In this document: positions 55,381 through 64,000 of the stretch, piece after piece | Layout: each line of letters opens with the position of its first letter | How positions within the stretch are numbered: the stretch's first letter is position 1 | NCBI GenBank assembly: GCA_964016985.1 | Contig: OZ024825.1 | Span: 32,890,057-32,954,056, forward strand | Direction of reading: 5' to 3' | Origin: Anodontia alba | Taxonomy: Eukaryota; Mollusca; Bivalvia; Lucinida; Lucinidae | Length of the DNA stretch: 64,000 nt | Notes under the pieces: generated by a model | What the model saw: only the letters and a program-made list of their open reading frames with translations | Databases searched by the model: none | What the model was told of the DNA's origin: nothing | Program-made: the position numbers and the translations under genes

Positions 55381-55947
55381 AGCAAACGTTTCGGGTCTGG
55401 AATGATCCTTCCAACTAAAGAGTGTTTGAGAGTCTGATTTGGTTTCTCTTATAATATGGAAATACAATATTATCTGATACAAAATCTCTTAGTGTCACGA
55501 ATACATGTACTGCCTCAAATATGAGTGTATTTTCTGGACAAACAATTTGCTATCGCCAAATAAAATAATTTGGAGACTATTGGCGGCGGTGTATTGGGTG
55601 AAATGGAGGGCGTGAATTGTTAAATAATAAATTACAGGTTAGAGGTCAATAGTAATGTAGATCAAATCACGAGCGCAATCTGATCAGGGCCTTCGCTGTA
55701 CACTGCCAGAATCTCTGGATTCTATAGAATATATCAAAGGACATTAAAGGCCAAGATGACACATTGCGCATGCTCGAAGGACTCTTTTTTCGCTTGAAAC
55801 AGCCCAAATATTAAATTTTATATTTCGTATTGTATATGTTCGGTGTGGTTTAATGCAAGCAATGTCGGCAATGATGTTTATCGCTTTATTTGAATAAAGA
55901 CTTGTTTCTAAAATTGTTAAATGTCTCAGAAATGTACCCTACGTAAA
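55380..55947. other. No gene recognised
   Basis: Short frames; a small F4-like piece ('cgcaatctgatcagggcctt') near 55675. Confidence 0.35.
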
Positions 55948-56176
55948 ATGTAACCCATTTATGCCGAGTGGACTCTTCTATCTTAACTCTTTGGACCGGT
56001 CCAATTCCAATAGAGAGAATGTCTGGTTATTTTTGTTATTACCATGTTTTATAGAAATTTCTGTATTCAATGCAAACAGTGTACACCCTGATCAGACGCC
56101 GCGTTCTGCCGCGTCTGATCTGGTATACACTGTTTGCCAATTTCCCTTATGGGACGCTAGGAAAAATGAATTAAAG
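55948..56176. repeat. Dispersed repeat with F3 core
   Basis: 'taacccatttatgccgagtg', 'ctctttggaccggtccaatt', F3 core at 56077-56142 (CAAACAGTGTACACCCTGAT), then 'gggacgctagg'. Same subfamily as 28966-29174. Confidence 0.85.
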
Positions 56177-56724
56177 TACATTTACAGTCTATTGTGTAAA
56201 AAACCATCGAGTTCCCATACGTGGACAGCGAAAAACAAGGCCTATCAGCAGCATTCTTGCACTCCTTGTTCATCTTCACAACAGTTGTCTGAAAGAATGT
56301 ATTGTGCGAACAGTCGCAATGCAAGGTAAGGTAAGCGAATGTACAGCTTTGTCAGAATCGTGGCTGTTCGCAATATGTGAAGGAGAAAACGTCGACTTTT
56401 CAGTGGTAGTGTCTCAGTACTGGAACCTGCTTGAATGGGAATATGACAAAAATAAGTTTTCAAATGTCAAAATGTGAGCCTCGCTCTGGGGAGTAGCTTT
56501 TGATCGGATTATAACAAAAAAGTAAGTTTGACGCAATAAGTTAAAATGTTCATTATTAAGCTAAGCCATTTTATTCTTACCGTGGCAACTGTGCTCAGTC
56601 AAACTCAGTGGCAATCACAATTGGAGTTCTTCGCAACCAGCGGGGATCTAACTCGATTTTAGAAGCAGCATTTGAAAAAGTTCAGATAGAAAGCCACTCC
56701 TCTTAAGATAATATGCGCCACAAC

Positions 56725-56936
56725 GAGAGAAAACATACCTTCTAGCATGTGCGAACAACGAAGACTCAAATCAGCCTGCGCATCCGCGCAGTCTGATCAG
56801 AGTTTTCATTATCCGCATTAAGAAACTTTGCATCCTTGGCTATCCGAAATGCGCCCAGTGAAGATTCTGATCAGACTGCGCGAATGCGCAGGCTGATCTG
56901 AATCTTCGCAGGGCGCACATGTCGGAAGGTATTTTA
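56725..56936. repeat. Foldback repeat family F4, copy 4
   Basis: 'gagagaaaacataccttcta' at the left, 'gcgcacatgtcggaaggta' at the right; internal 'cctgcgcatccgcgcagtct' and 'gactgcgcgaatgcgcaggc' palindromes. Confidence 0.88.
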
Positions 56937-57376
56937 CAAACGTTGCGGCTCATATGAGCCGCATCATGTGAAAATATACCTTTGGGGCATATGCGGCCAG
57001 CGAAGGGTCCGATCAGGACCTTAAAATTCCGCTAACCGAATCATTTTCTACTAGAGAATATATCGATGCGTAGTTTCTTATCGGATTGTACTACTTCGCT
57101 GGTTTTTCAGGATCTTGACTGTTTGCGCATTCCCCGAATACACATTTTTCTCAAGACGCTGCTTATATTTTGGCCAAGTCCTGCATAAGAGGCTATAATT
57201 TACGGACGTACTCTATTTGTGTATGTTTTAAGCAGATTTTGGTGACTTGAATCTTTACCTCATCGCTGTATTTAATACCAAGAATGATTCAGTAAACAAT
57301 TCCAGTGCACTTTTAATTTTGTTTGCTAAAAACAAACGAGGTTGCATGCACCCTTAGCAATATTTGAGCCCCAGCG

Positions 57377-57570
57377 TGAGAAAATGTACCTCCTGACATG
57401 TGCACCCAACGAAGACTTAAAACAGCCTGCAGTCTTCGTTGTCCGCATGAAGAAACTTTGCATCATTGGGTATCCAAAATGCGCCCAGTTAAGATTCTGA
57501 TAAGACTGCGTGAATGCGCAGGCTGATCTGAATTTTGGCTGGGCGCACATGTCCGAAGGTACGTTTTCTG
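57377..57570. repeat. Foldback repeat family F4, copy 5
   Basis: 'gagaaaatgtacctcctgac' and 'catgtccgaaggtacgtttt'; part of the first inner palindrome is deleted ('acagcctgcagtcttcgttg'). Confidence 0.85.
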
Positions 57571-57651
57571 ATGTAGCGGCTTATTTGTATTCAGCATCTT
57601 TCAGACAGATTACCATTTTACGACAATCCTTTCTTTAAAACTTATTTAACG

Positions 57652-57812
57652 CTTAGTACTCTAGGTAAGATTTTCACAGACGACAAGTTGAACTATTTTT
57701 TCTTATTTTTTCCCCTGCACAATTTGCATGAAATATCAAATCCTGTTTCCTGGGAAAAATAAAAAAGTATCATCAGTTTGTCGTCTGCTGAATTAGCCCA
57801 GAGAGTGGTAAA
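57652..57812. repeat. Foldback repeat family F8, copy 4
   Basis: 'cacagacgacaagttgaact' and 'agtttgtcgtctgctgaatt' are inverted ends; interior 'aatttgcatgaaatatcaaa' shared with copy 2. Confidence 0.75.
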
Positions 57813-57860
57813 GGTCAAAGTGAATACATAGTATATGTTTTCTTTTGACCCGCAACGGCG

Positions 57861-58050
57861 TCAGAAAGCGTACCTTCGGACATGTGCGCCTAACGAAGAT
57901 TCAGATCAGCCTGCGCATTCGCGCAGTCAGGTCGGAATCTTCACTGGACGCATTTTGGATAGTTAAGGAAGCAAACTTTCTTCATGTGGACGCGAATGCG
58001 CAGATTGATTTGAGTCTTCGTTGGGCGCATATGTCAGAAGGTACGTGTTT
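57861..58050. repeat. Foldback repeat family F4, copy 6 (opposite orientation)
   Basis: 'gcgtaccttcggacatgtgc' at the left and 'atgtcagaaggtacgtg' at the right; block order is reversed relative to copies 4 and 5 ('agattcagatcagcctgcgc' comes first). Confidence 0.85.
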
Positions 58051-58735
58051 TAGGGTACTGGCAATGGTAAGGTTATTTGAACAAAATATGTCAGTCTGTA
58101 ACTTATTGTGATAAATGAGCCGTAACTATTTCCAAGCAATTGAATAACGTCGCTACCCACATACGAGTATAACGTCATCAGCTTTATACTTGCAAAGCAA
58201 AGCGGGCGAAGCACGCCTATAGATAACCTGTAGCATTTAAAAAGTTCATTCAAATGTGAAGTTATACCTGAAAAATCAAATACCTTAAGACAACATGGCA
58301 TGGCGCTTTGCGTAAACCGTAGGTTGACGCAGCATCAATCCCGAGTTTGAGTGACGCTCAATAAAGCCGGAACACAGAGTTTGCCCACAAATCCCTTCTC
58401 CATATTTCGAGAGAAGATTAAAATCTGTTTACTTCGCATTTAAATGAACTAAATATTTTTCAAAGTCCAAATTCCAAAATCAGAAGCTAAACGAAATGAA
58501 AGTTATCCGAATTTACATCGTACTGGAAAAAAGATAATGCAAATGAATATGCGCGCGTTCTTTTGTCTCTGGCCAACCAGACCTGCGGTCAGCCAATCAA
58601 ATCGCTGGATTCATGCAGTCGGCCGAGAATTCCGCATGATGCATGTATGGCGTGCTTAGACGGGATGCTTTGCATGCATCTAGGTAGTGCCTAATTATCC
58701 CACGCTTTAGCGATGGGGATATTGTGAACGCCACC
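58051..58735. other. No gene recognised
   Basis: Short frames only. Confidence 0.35.
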
Positions 58736-59030
58736 GTCTGTCCGCCCATCATCTCCTCTTAAACCACTGGGCGGAATTTAACCATGTTCCCAGCGGGTAA
58801 CGGTGTGCGAGAGCAACATTATTTTTCCGTCCGTCCGTCCGTTCATCCATCTGTCCGTCTTCCATCTTCTCCTAAACCACGGGGGAATTTAACCAAACTC
58901 CGTACATGACTTCCCAAAGTGGTAAATGTACGCGAGCGCAACATGATTTTCCGTCCGTCCGTCCGTCCGTCCGTCCGCCCGTCCGCCCGTCACGCTATTA
59001 GCAACATTTGCACCGAGCGTAGGGATTTTG
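58736..59030. repeat. Dispersed repeat with two (GTCC)n tracts
   Basis: Two tandem-like blocks each contain 'ggcggaatttaacca' or 'gggggaatttaaccaaactc', 'gcgagagcaaca' or 'gcgagcgcaaca', and (GTCC)n (58829-58850 and 58951-58991). The inverse of the repeat pieces at 46920-47055 and 47440-47500. Confidence 0.75.
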
Positions 59031-59299
59031 TGATGGCGTACCACCGACTGCGCAATCTGGTTTCATATTAGGTCTATGTGTTGTTATTCGAAAATAACAA
59101 AATTGTGTTAAAAAAAACTAATCATAAAAATGCCATTTAAAAATAGTTTGGGAGTTTTTCCAATTTTTTTTTTTTCATGAAAATATGAAGAAATAAATGT
59201 TGTTGTTTTTTTGTTTGTTTGTTTTTTTCATTCGTTTGTAAGTGGTAACAGTTGTTACTGGGAAACGCCTGTATTTTTTATTTATTCATTTTTATTTAT

Positions 59300-59815
59300 T
59301 AGCTCACCTGAACCGAAGGCTCAAGGTGAGCTATTGTGATCACTCACCGTCCGTCGTCGGCGTCGTCGTCGTCGTCCGTCTGTCAGTCCATAATCTTTAA
59401 TCAACGTCTCCTCCTAAACCACTGAGCCAGTTTTAACCAAATTTCACAGAACTGATCCTTGGATGATATTGATTGAAAATTATTCAAAGATTTGGAATCC
59501 ATGCAGAATTCTAGTTGTCATGGCAACCAAAAAAATAACCATTTAAAATAATCTAATCAGAAATCACTGGACCGATTTCAATATAATTTTGCAGAAATGT
59601 TTCTTTGGTGATCCTCTATCAAGATTATTCAAGCCATCGTGGTTCGTCAAAAACATGGCCGCCAGGGGTGCGGAGCTTATTTCCCCTATATATCTATATA
59701 GAAAAATTTAAAAATCTTGTTGTCAGAGACCACTGACCGATTTCAATATGACTTGGCAGAAATGTTCCCTTGGTGACCCTCTACCAAGATTGTTCATACT
59801 TTCGAAGGCTGACTG
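59300..59815 (-). repeat. Single-unit relative of the 470-bp tandem element
   Basis: Starts with the hairpin 'ttagctcacctgaaccgaag' and 'gctcaaggtgagct', then CGTCGTCGTC-rich sequence and 'aaaccactgagccagtttta', 'aaaacatggccgcc', in inverse order to 29505-31882. It runs directly into copy 2 of the 1.2-kb segment. Confidence 0.7.
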
Positions 59816-61044
59816 CGCCCGTAGTTATGTAAACTTAACTTTAGAAACTGCATCCAGTAATGTCCTTATGCGACAAAGCTTATCATTACCAGGCTGGTCT
59901 ACGAAGAGAAATTCACTTGTGTCATTCTTGGGAATCCTTTTTTCTAAGGCATCTCCTTGTTATTATTTGGGGTAAAGTGGGAACTGCAAAAAGGTAAATG
60001 AATGTCACTTGTATTATTAAAGGACGGAAATTCATCCCAACAGCATGTCCAAGTCGAGATATTTTATACCGCTGAATGAATCTGTTAAACTGTCAGATAC
60101 TGTCAGATACACCCCGCAACGACCGTCACATTAAAACCAGCCAATAAACCGGCTCTTGGATATAACAATTATCGAAACTTTGTCTCTTCAGGTGCATTCG
60201 ACGTATCTTTACAACGTTTAAGATCATCGAAACTTTGGAAAATATCACGCAAGGGTTCTGTGGGAAAGGTTTTCGAAAGGTGACCGATATTACTCGGCCC
60301 TACTATCCTTTTTCCGATAGCATGCTTTCTAGTCGATCCGTTCTCAGAGTGAGTAATGGGTTTTACTACTGTAAACATGATAAAAACGGGCACACTATGT
60401 AACGAAAATAATCATGGAACAGAAAAACAACGAGAACAAGAAAAAGTATAACACGAAACATCATGCTATACAATGGCGTTGCTGATAGTATTTCATCTTT
60501 TAAAGTACTTGAAGTATTCGGTAAAATATACAGGAAAAAATATTCATTAGATATATTAAGGGCAGATAAGAACTTGGCTACAGTAGTAGCCCTTGTCCTT
60601 ACTATTCTTTACAGCGTAAAATTTTATTAAGATATTCCATAAAAGAACTTTGGCCAAAACTGATTTTTTTCACATATATCAAGGACAAGATAACTCAAAA
60701 ACCAGAACATACGACTTATAGTATTCTATACATCTGTAAAAGTCATCAAAATATTCCATATAGTAATCGAGCTACTGGTCAAAATGCATTTTTTCAGATA
60801 CGGCTACCGTGACAACAGCCGCTTGTTATTCACCCGTCTGCCGGTTGTCCGACGGCTTATACACCTGGCAGCCCTGTGAATATACACGACTGTCGTATCA
60901 ATGGCTTTTGACGGCAGTAGACGGGTTTTCTGACTACTCCTGTTTCTAAAGATGACTGATCCCTGAAAACGAGGACAAATACAGACTAAAACCGGAACGA
61001 GCTTTCCATTCTAAATGGCATGCGCGCGTACGCACAAGCCAACA
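59816..61044. repeat. 1.2-kb dispersed segment, copy 2
   Basis: Second copy of 26537-27710, same orientation. Minus-strand coding-like stretches are better preserved here: one ends 'FLFVDQPGNDKLCRIRTLLD' and 'AVSKVKFT' at a stop near 59829; another (60169-60393) reads 'VKPITHSENGSTRKHAIGK', 'NIGHLSKTFPTEPLRDIFQS' and 'CKDTSNAPEETKFR'. No domain is recognised. It could be a duplicated piece of a host gene or part of an unidentified element. Confidence 0.75.
60169..60393 (-). CDS. Unrecognised 74-residue frame within the 1.2-kb segment
   Basis: The frame starts 'MPVFIMFTVVKPITHSENGS' and ends 'DTSNAPEETKFR'. The other copy at 26850-27050 keeps 'TVVKPISHSEKGSTRKH' and 'DISNAPEETKFR' but has a stop and frame changes between. 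A 'tgtttacag' acceptor-like sequence precedes 'TVVKP' on the minus strand. It may be an exon copy; function unknown. Confidence 0.3.
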   Translation of the reverse strand: MPVFIMFTVVKPITHSENGSTRKHAIGKRIVGPSNIGHLSKTFPTEPLRDIFQSFDDLKRCKDTSNAPEETKFR

Positions 61045-61149
61045 ATATGAAAAATCCCGACATATCAAACTGCGATAAGCTCGCTTAGTTTCATGTATGA
61101 TGCTGAATAGTGGAATATTAGCATATTCCCCGTCAAAAAAGTAATCGAA

Positions 61150-61530
61150 ACAGTGCAGACCCAGATCAGACGCCGCAGAACATTATATTAGAGCGTTCTA
61201 AAAAGTTAAATCTCCTTCAAGTTCTTTCAGGAAAGTTTCAGTATGATGTAATTATTTTCCAGGAAAGTATCTGTATAATGTCAGTTTTTTTTTTTTTGTT
61301 GTTTTTTTTTTTTTTTTTGGTTTCAAGAAAGTATCTGTATGATGTAAGTTTTTTTTTTGTGTTTTTTTTTTTTTTTTTCAGGAAAGTTTTAATATGATGT
61401 AAGCAAACATATAGGCTAGTTGCGTACAAATCTTAGATAATCTGCTAACTCTTCCTGACTGGAAGAATATGTCGCATATATTTGTAGGCAACGAAACCAC
61501 TAACAATTTTTACACTGAATTCACCGCCAC
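61150..61530. other. Half F3 core and T-rich tandem repeats
   Basis: Half F3 core at 61153-61190 ('cagtgcagacccagatcaga'). Then three to four tandem units of about 56 bp share 'caggaaagt.t...atgatgta' followed by T-runs (61225-61400). Confidence 0.7.
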
Positions 61531-61690
61531 ACTATATATTGGGAGGGCTATGTGATTTAGATATTCCTAGAGAAAATATTTGCAATCAATGGAGATCCTG
61601 ATCAGACGCCCCATTCTGCGGCGTCTGATCTAGGTCTGCACTGTTTTTCAGTTACCCTTTTTGGGATCTCCAGACTAAAATGGGCTAATA
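61530..61690. repeat. Dispersed repeat with F3 core (second subfamily)
   Basis: 'cacactatatattgggaggg', 'tattcctagagaaaatattt', then an F3 core at 61585-61648 and 'gggatctccagactaaaatg'. Matches 38617-38845. Confidence 0.8.
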
Positions 61691-62058
61691 TAACACTATT
61701 CAACATCATAGATGGAACTAAGTGAGCTCATCGCAGTTAGATATGTCACATTTTGATATTGTCTCGATATAATTACAAGCGGAGATTTGGACTCTCTGCT
61801 GCAAAAGAAATACCGGAAAGACCAACAGCAAAGCCATTGAAAGGAGGGGAATTTTAAATCTGATATGCGTTCAGTAAAGCAAGAAAAGAACATTCAACAA
61901 ATTCCATATAGTTATTCGATTCATGTTCCTGACATTTAAACGGGTGATCATAATTTCAGTACATCATGCTTTGACATTTCATTACTTCAGCACATTATCG
62001 AAGTATATAGACATATCAGGTATCCATACCGGCGCACACAGTAGGCTTTAAATGATAA

Positions 62059-62336
62059 TTTTATATCTACTATTTCTGTATATTTTGCTGTGCAACAAAA
62101 GTTTCCGTTCTCTTCGTAATTTCACTAATTTTACTGAGTGGAGATATCCATCCAAACCCTGGCCCAGACTCTGTCAACGGTGTAGCAGATTCCGTGTCAA
62201 ACACCAGCTCCGAGAGTTCGTTTAGCTATCTGGATAACCATCTCAGCCTCATACAGCTTAACGTCCAGAATATACTTGACATAATAAAAAAGAGAACTCT
62301 TCGAGGACAGAAAAGTAATGCATCTGGAACTGTAAA
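62059..62336 (+). pseudogene. LINE ORF2 N-terminal fragment with 2A-like NPGP motif
   Basis: The open frame starts without Met (after stops at 62053-62058) and reads 'FCCATKVSVLFVISLILLSG' (hydrophobic, signal-like), then 'DIHPNPGP' (62143-62166), then 'FSYLDNHLSLIQLNVQNILD'. The last is the conserved start of an apurinic-type LINE endonuclease ('LNVQ' at the first active-site region). The LINE sequence stops at about 62335, where an F3-core half begins ('ggcaaatagtgtagacccag'). The endonuclease remainder is absent. The NPGP motif resembles 2A recoding peptides but has His-Pro where Glu-x is usual. Confidence 0.65.
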
Positions 62337-62504
62337 AGGGACGTTGGCAAATAGTGTAGACCCAGATAAGCATATTAAAATAACGTGACAAAACACTTTA
62401 TGGTTTATGGTAACATTTATGAATGTGAAGGTCTAAAACTTAAAAAAAAAATGCGGTATTATCCTCTTGATATTGGGGGGGTGGGGGTTATGTTCTGTGA
62501 TTTT

Positions 62505-62757
62505 CATCACGAAAACATACCTATATAATGTTGACCCCTTTAAACTCCACTTTTATATAGTAAAACTGGGGTTTACAAGGATATACATTATTTTTCTTAT
62601 TTCTGTTCAAAAGAACCGCCTCGCCGAGGCGGTTCTAACGAGTACCACAATCTATGTTGTAAGCAGAAATATGAAAAATATCAGATTTTTTATCTAAAAT
62701 TTTTAATTTTTTGGTGGTAAAATTTTCAGTATATTTGAATAGGCTTGTTTTCCTAAT
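62505..62757 (-). repeat. Foldback repeat family F1, copy 8 (inverse orientation)
   Basis: Starts CATCACGAAAACATACCTAT and ends 'atatttgaataggcttgttt'. The central palindrome has lost part of one arm ('caaaagaaccgcctcgccga' and 'ggcggttctaacgagtacca'). Confidence 0.88.
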
Positions 62758-63150
62758 TGGCTCTTCCTGGACATCTATATATATATTTTTTGTTATCTTT
62801 CATGGCACCTCCTTTAAAATCTTTGTTTATTGTTGCAAAGAAAGTCAATAACTTCCACTAAAAATGCAAAATTAGAAACAAATTGTGGGTAAATGTAAAG
62901 TTCTCGAGACTGACAAAATTCGGTTGTCAGATAAGAAAATATTTAAATATGGAGCATCCAGAATAGGCCTCAATCACGAAGCACAGCCCTCCCAAAGCAT
63001 CTGCAAAAGGTTTGATAAGAAATGACTATACAAAATAGCAGTCCATCAAACACAGAACAAAAATAATAAAGATAGAACAGAAAAAAGAAAAGGAACGATA
63101 ACAGAAATACCGCCTTAGAATGGTCAACATTAAAACTGCTTTGGGGTTTA
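62758..63150. other. No gene recognised
   Basis: AT-rich. 'taccgccttagaatggtcaa' near 63108 resembles the retroelement 3' region boundary at 42710 ('accgccttagaacggtca'). Confidence 0.4.
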
Positions 63151-63152
63151 AA

Positions 63153-63215
63153 CCTGGCCCCGAGATTATAAAACTTTGTTTATGCTCAAATTAGCTGAGC
63201 ATGAAATTTGTTCTG
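63153..63215. repeat. End of the palindromic element found in the MULE relic, copy 2
   Basis: 'ggccccgagattataaaact' then 'ttatgctcaaattagctgag' match the terminus of 3008-3172. The second arm is not recognisable. Confidence 0.65.
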
Positions 63216-63348
63216 CTAATAAATCTCAAATTACTAATAATTGCAAAGTCTTTCTTCAGGCTACACTGTTTGCACTAAATACAGGAATGACTATAAAACA
63301 TAATGATAATAAAACTTACCTTTCTTGTTGGAAATGGTCTTTCCAAAG

Positions 63349-63600
63349 AGTTCACTTGTGGAAGATACTGGGCATTTTTTTCTTTACTGTCCCCTCTATC
63401 TTAATCACAGAGACGATATGTTAAGATCTATTAATCATCTCTGTCAACCCAGTCTTAATATTCTTCTCTATGGAGACCCCAACCTGAATGATAATGATAA
63501 CAAGCAAATCTTTCTGTCTGTGCAAAAATACATTTTGAATACTAAAAGATTTCAAGCCAATCGCTAGCATACCTCCGCCCTAATATATGTACCCTATTGA
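63349..63600 (+). pseudogene. LINE reverse-transcriptase C-terminal end
   Basis: The frame 63325-63567 ends a LINE ORF2: 'GHFFLYCPLYLNHRDDMLRS', 'INHLCQPSLNILLYGDPNLN', 'DNDNKQIFLSVQKYILNT', stop at 63565-63567. The 'H.F..CPLY...R' zinc-knuckle-like stretch and 'LL.GD..L....N..IF..VQ.FI' ending are typical of bivalve and cnidarian LINE termini. The rest of the RT is not upstream; it could belong to the same element as 62059-62336, with the middle lost. Confidence 0.7.
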
Positions 63601-64000
63601 AGAGTCTTCTGAGACCGTTTATTGAACTGTATACGTGAGCTAATACCCTTGATTAGTATGTCTAACATCGCTTAATGTAGCAGTAAGAGTTCAATGTTAT
63701 ATTACACACACCCCAACCCCCCGTGGAGCCCCACCTTCTTTTTTGAATCTTTCAGTGTTCCATTCTACTTATTTCTATAAAATTATAATTGAATATGTAT
63801 ATTTATTGTTTATAATAAGTAAAAGTAAACATTTTGACTTTTGAAATTCACTTGCAAAGTAAAATATTATATACAACAGTTTTTGGAAACGACAATTGTT
63901 TTGATTTATAAGTGTTGTATTATTGCAAAACTTCTAGGGATACAGATTTACATAAGTCTTAGACTTTCTTCTGAATCCCTTTTGTATGAGTTCATTCATG
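63601..64000. other. No gene recognised
   Basis: AT-rich; possibly LINE 3' untranslated sequence at its start, otherwise unassigned. Confidence 0.35.

Overview
The window is eukaryotic, almost certainly invertebrate and most plausibly a bivalve mollusc. It is AT-rich and intron-poor, with no bacterial-style gene packing, and carries a Naiad-type Penelope-like element, mariner, pogo and MULE relics, tRNA-derived SINEs, LINE scraps and very many short palindromic (foldback) repeats. The bivalve assignment is an inference from the repeat types; no host gene names the species. I find no convincing complete host gene. Nearly every recognisable coding stretch is transposon-derived, and only one long frame (8436-11555) is intact.

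Layout. 0-6 kb: simple AT-rich DNA, foldback repeats, a broken MULE/ZSWIM-like transposase (2.4-4.9 kb) with a palindromic element inside it, and a LINE endonuclease scrap (5.4-6.0 kb). 6.3-6.6 kb: a tRNA-derived SINE. 7.1-11.8 kb: a tandem Penelope-like retroelement with a 5'-truncated unit directly followed by a full-length unit. The intact frame has an N-terminal GIY-YIG endonuclease, a CxC motif and a C-terminal reverse transcriptase, the permuted order described for Naiad elements. 11.8-22 kb: foldback repeats, two SINEs and microsatellites in unannotated DNA. 22.8-26 kb: a LINE reverse transcriptase relic split by a 0.6-kb insertion, then a nearly full-length mariner with good terminal repeats and a dead transposase. 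26.5-27.7 kb: a 1.2-kb segment repeated at 59.8-61.0 kb.

29.5-31.9 kb holds a tandem array of about 470-bp units. 34-36.4 kb has a retroelement 3' end and a second dead mariner. 37-41 kb is densely nested: a SINE inside a foldback repeat with a 13-bp target duplication, and an element with an 8-bp duplication inside another foldback copy. 42.4-43.9 kb is a minus-strand Penelope-type RT fragment. 44.0-46.9 kb is a minus-strand pogo-like transposase relic split by a plus-strand mariner relic. 47-64 kb is again foldback repeats, microsatellites, a second copy of the 1.2-kb segment, and LINE 5' and 3' scraps, the 5' one carrying a 2A-like NPGP motif after a hydrophobic stretch.

The genes do not form a pathway. 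The region reads as layered insertions, and the layers can be ordered from target duplications and interruptions. The most notable items are the near-identical tandem Naiad-like element with an intact frame and the high density of unrelated, near-perfect palindromic repeat families.
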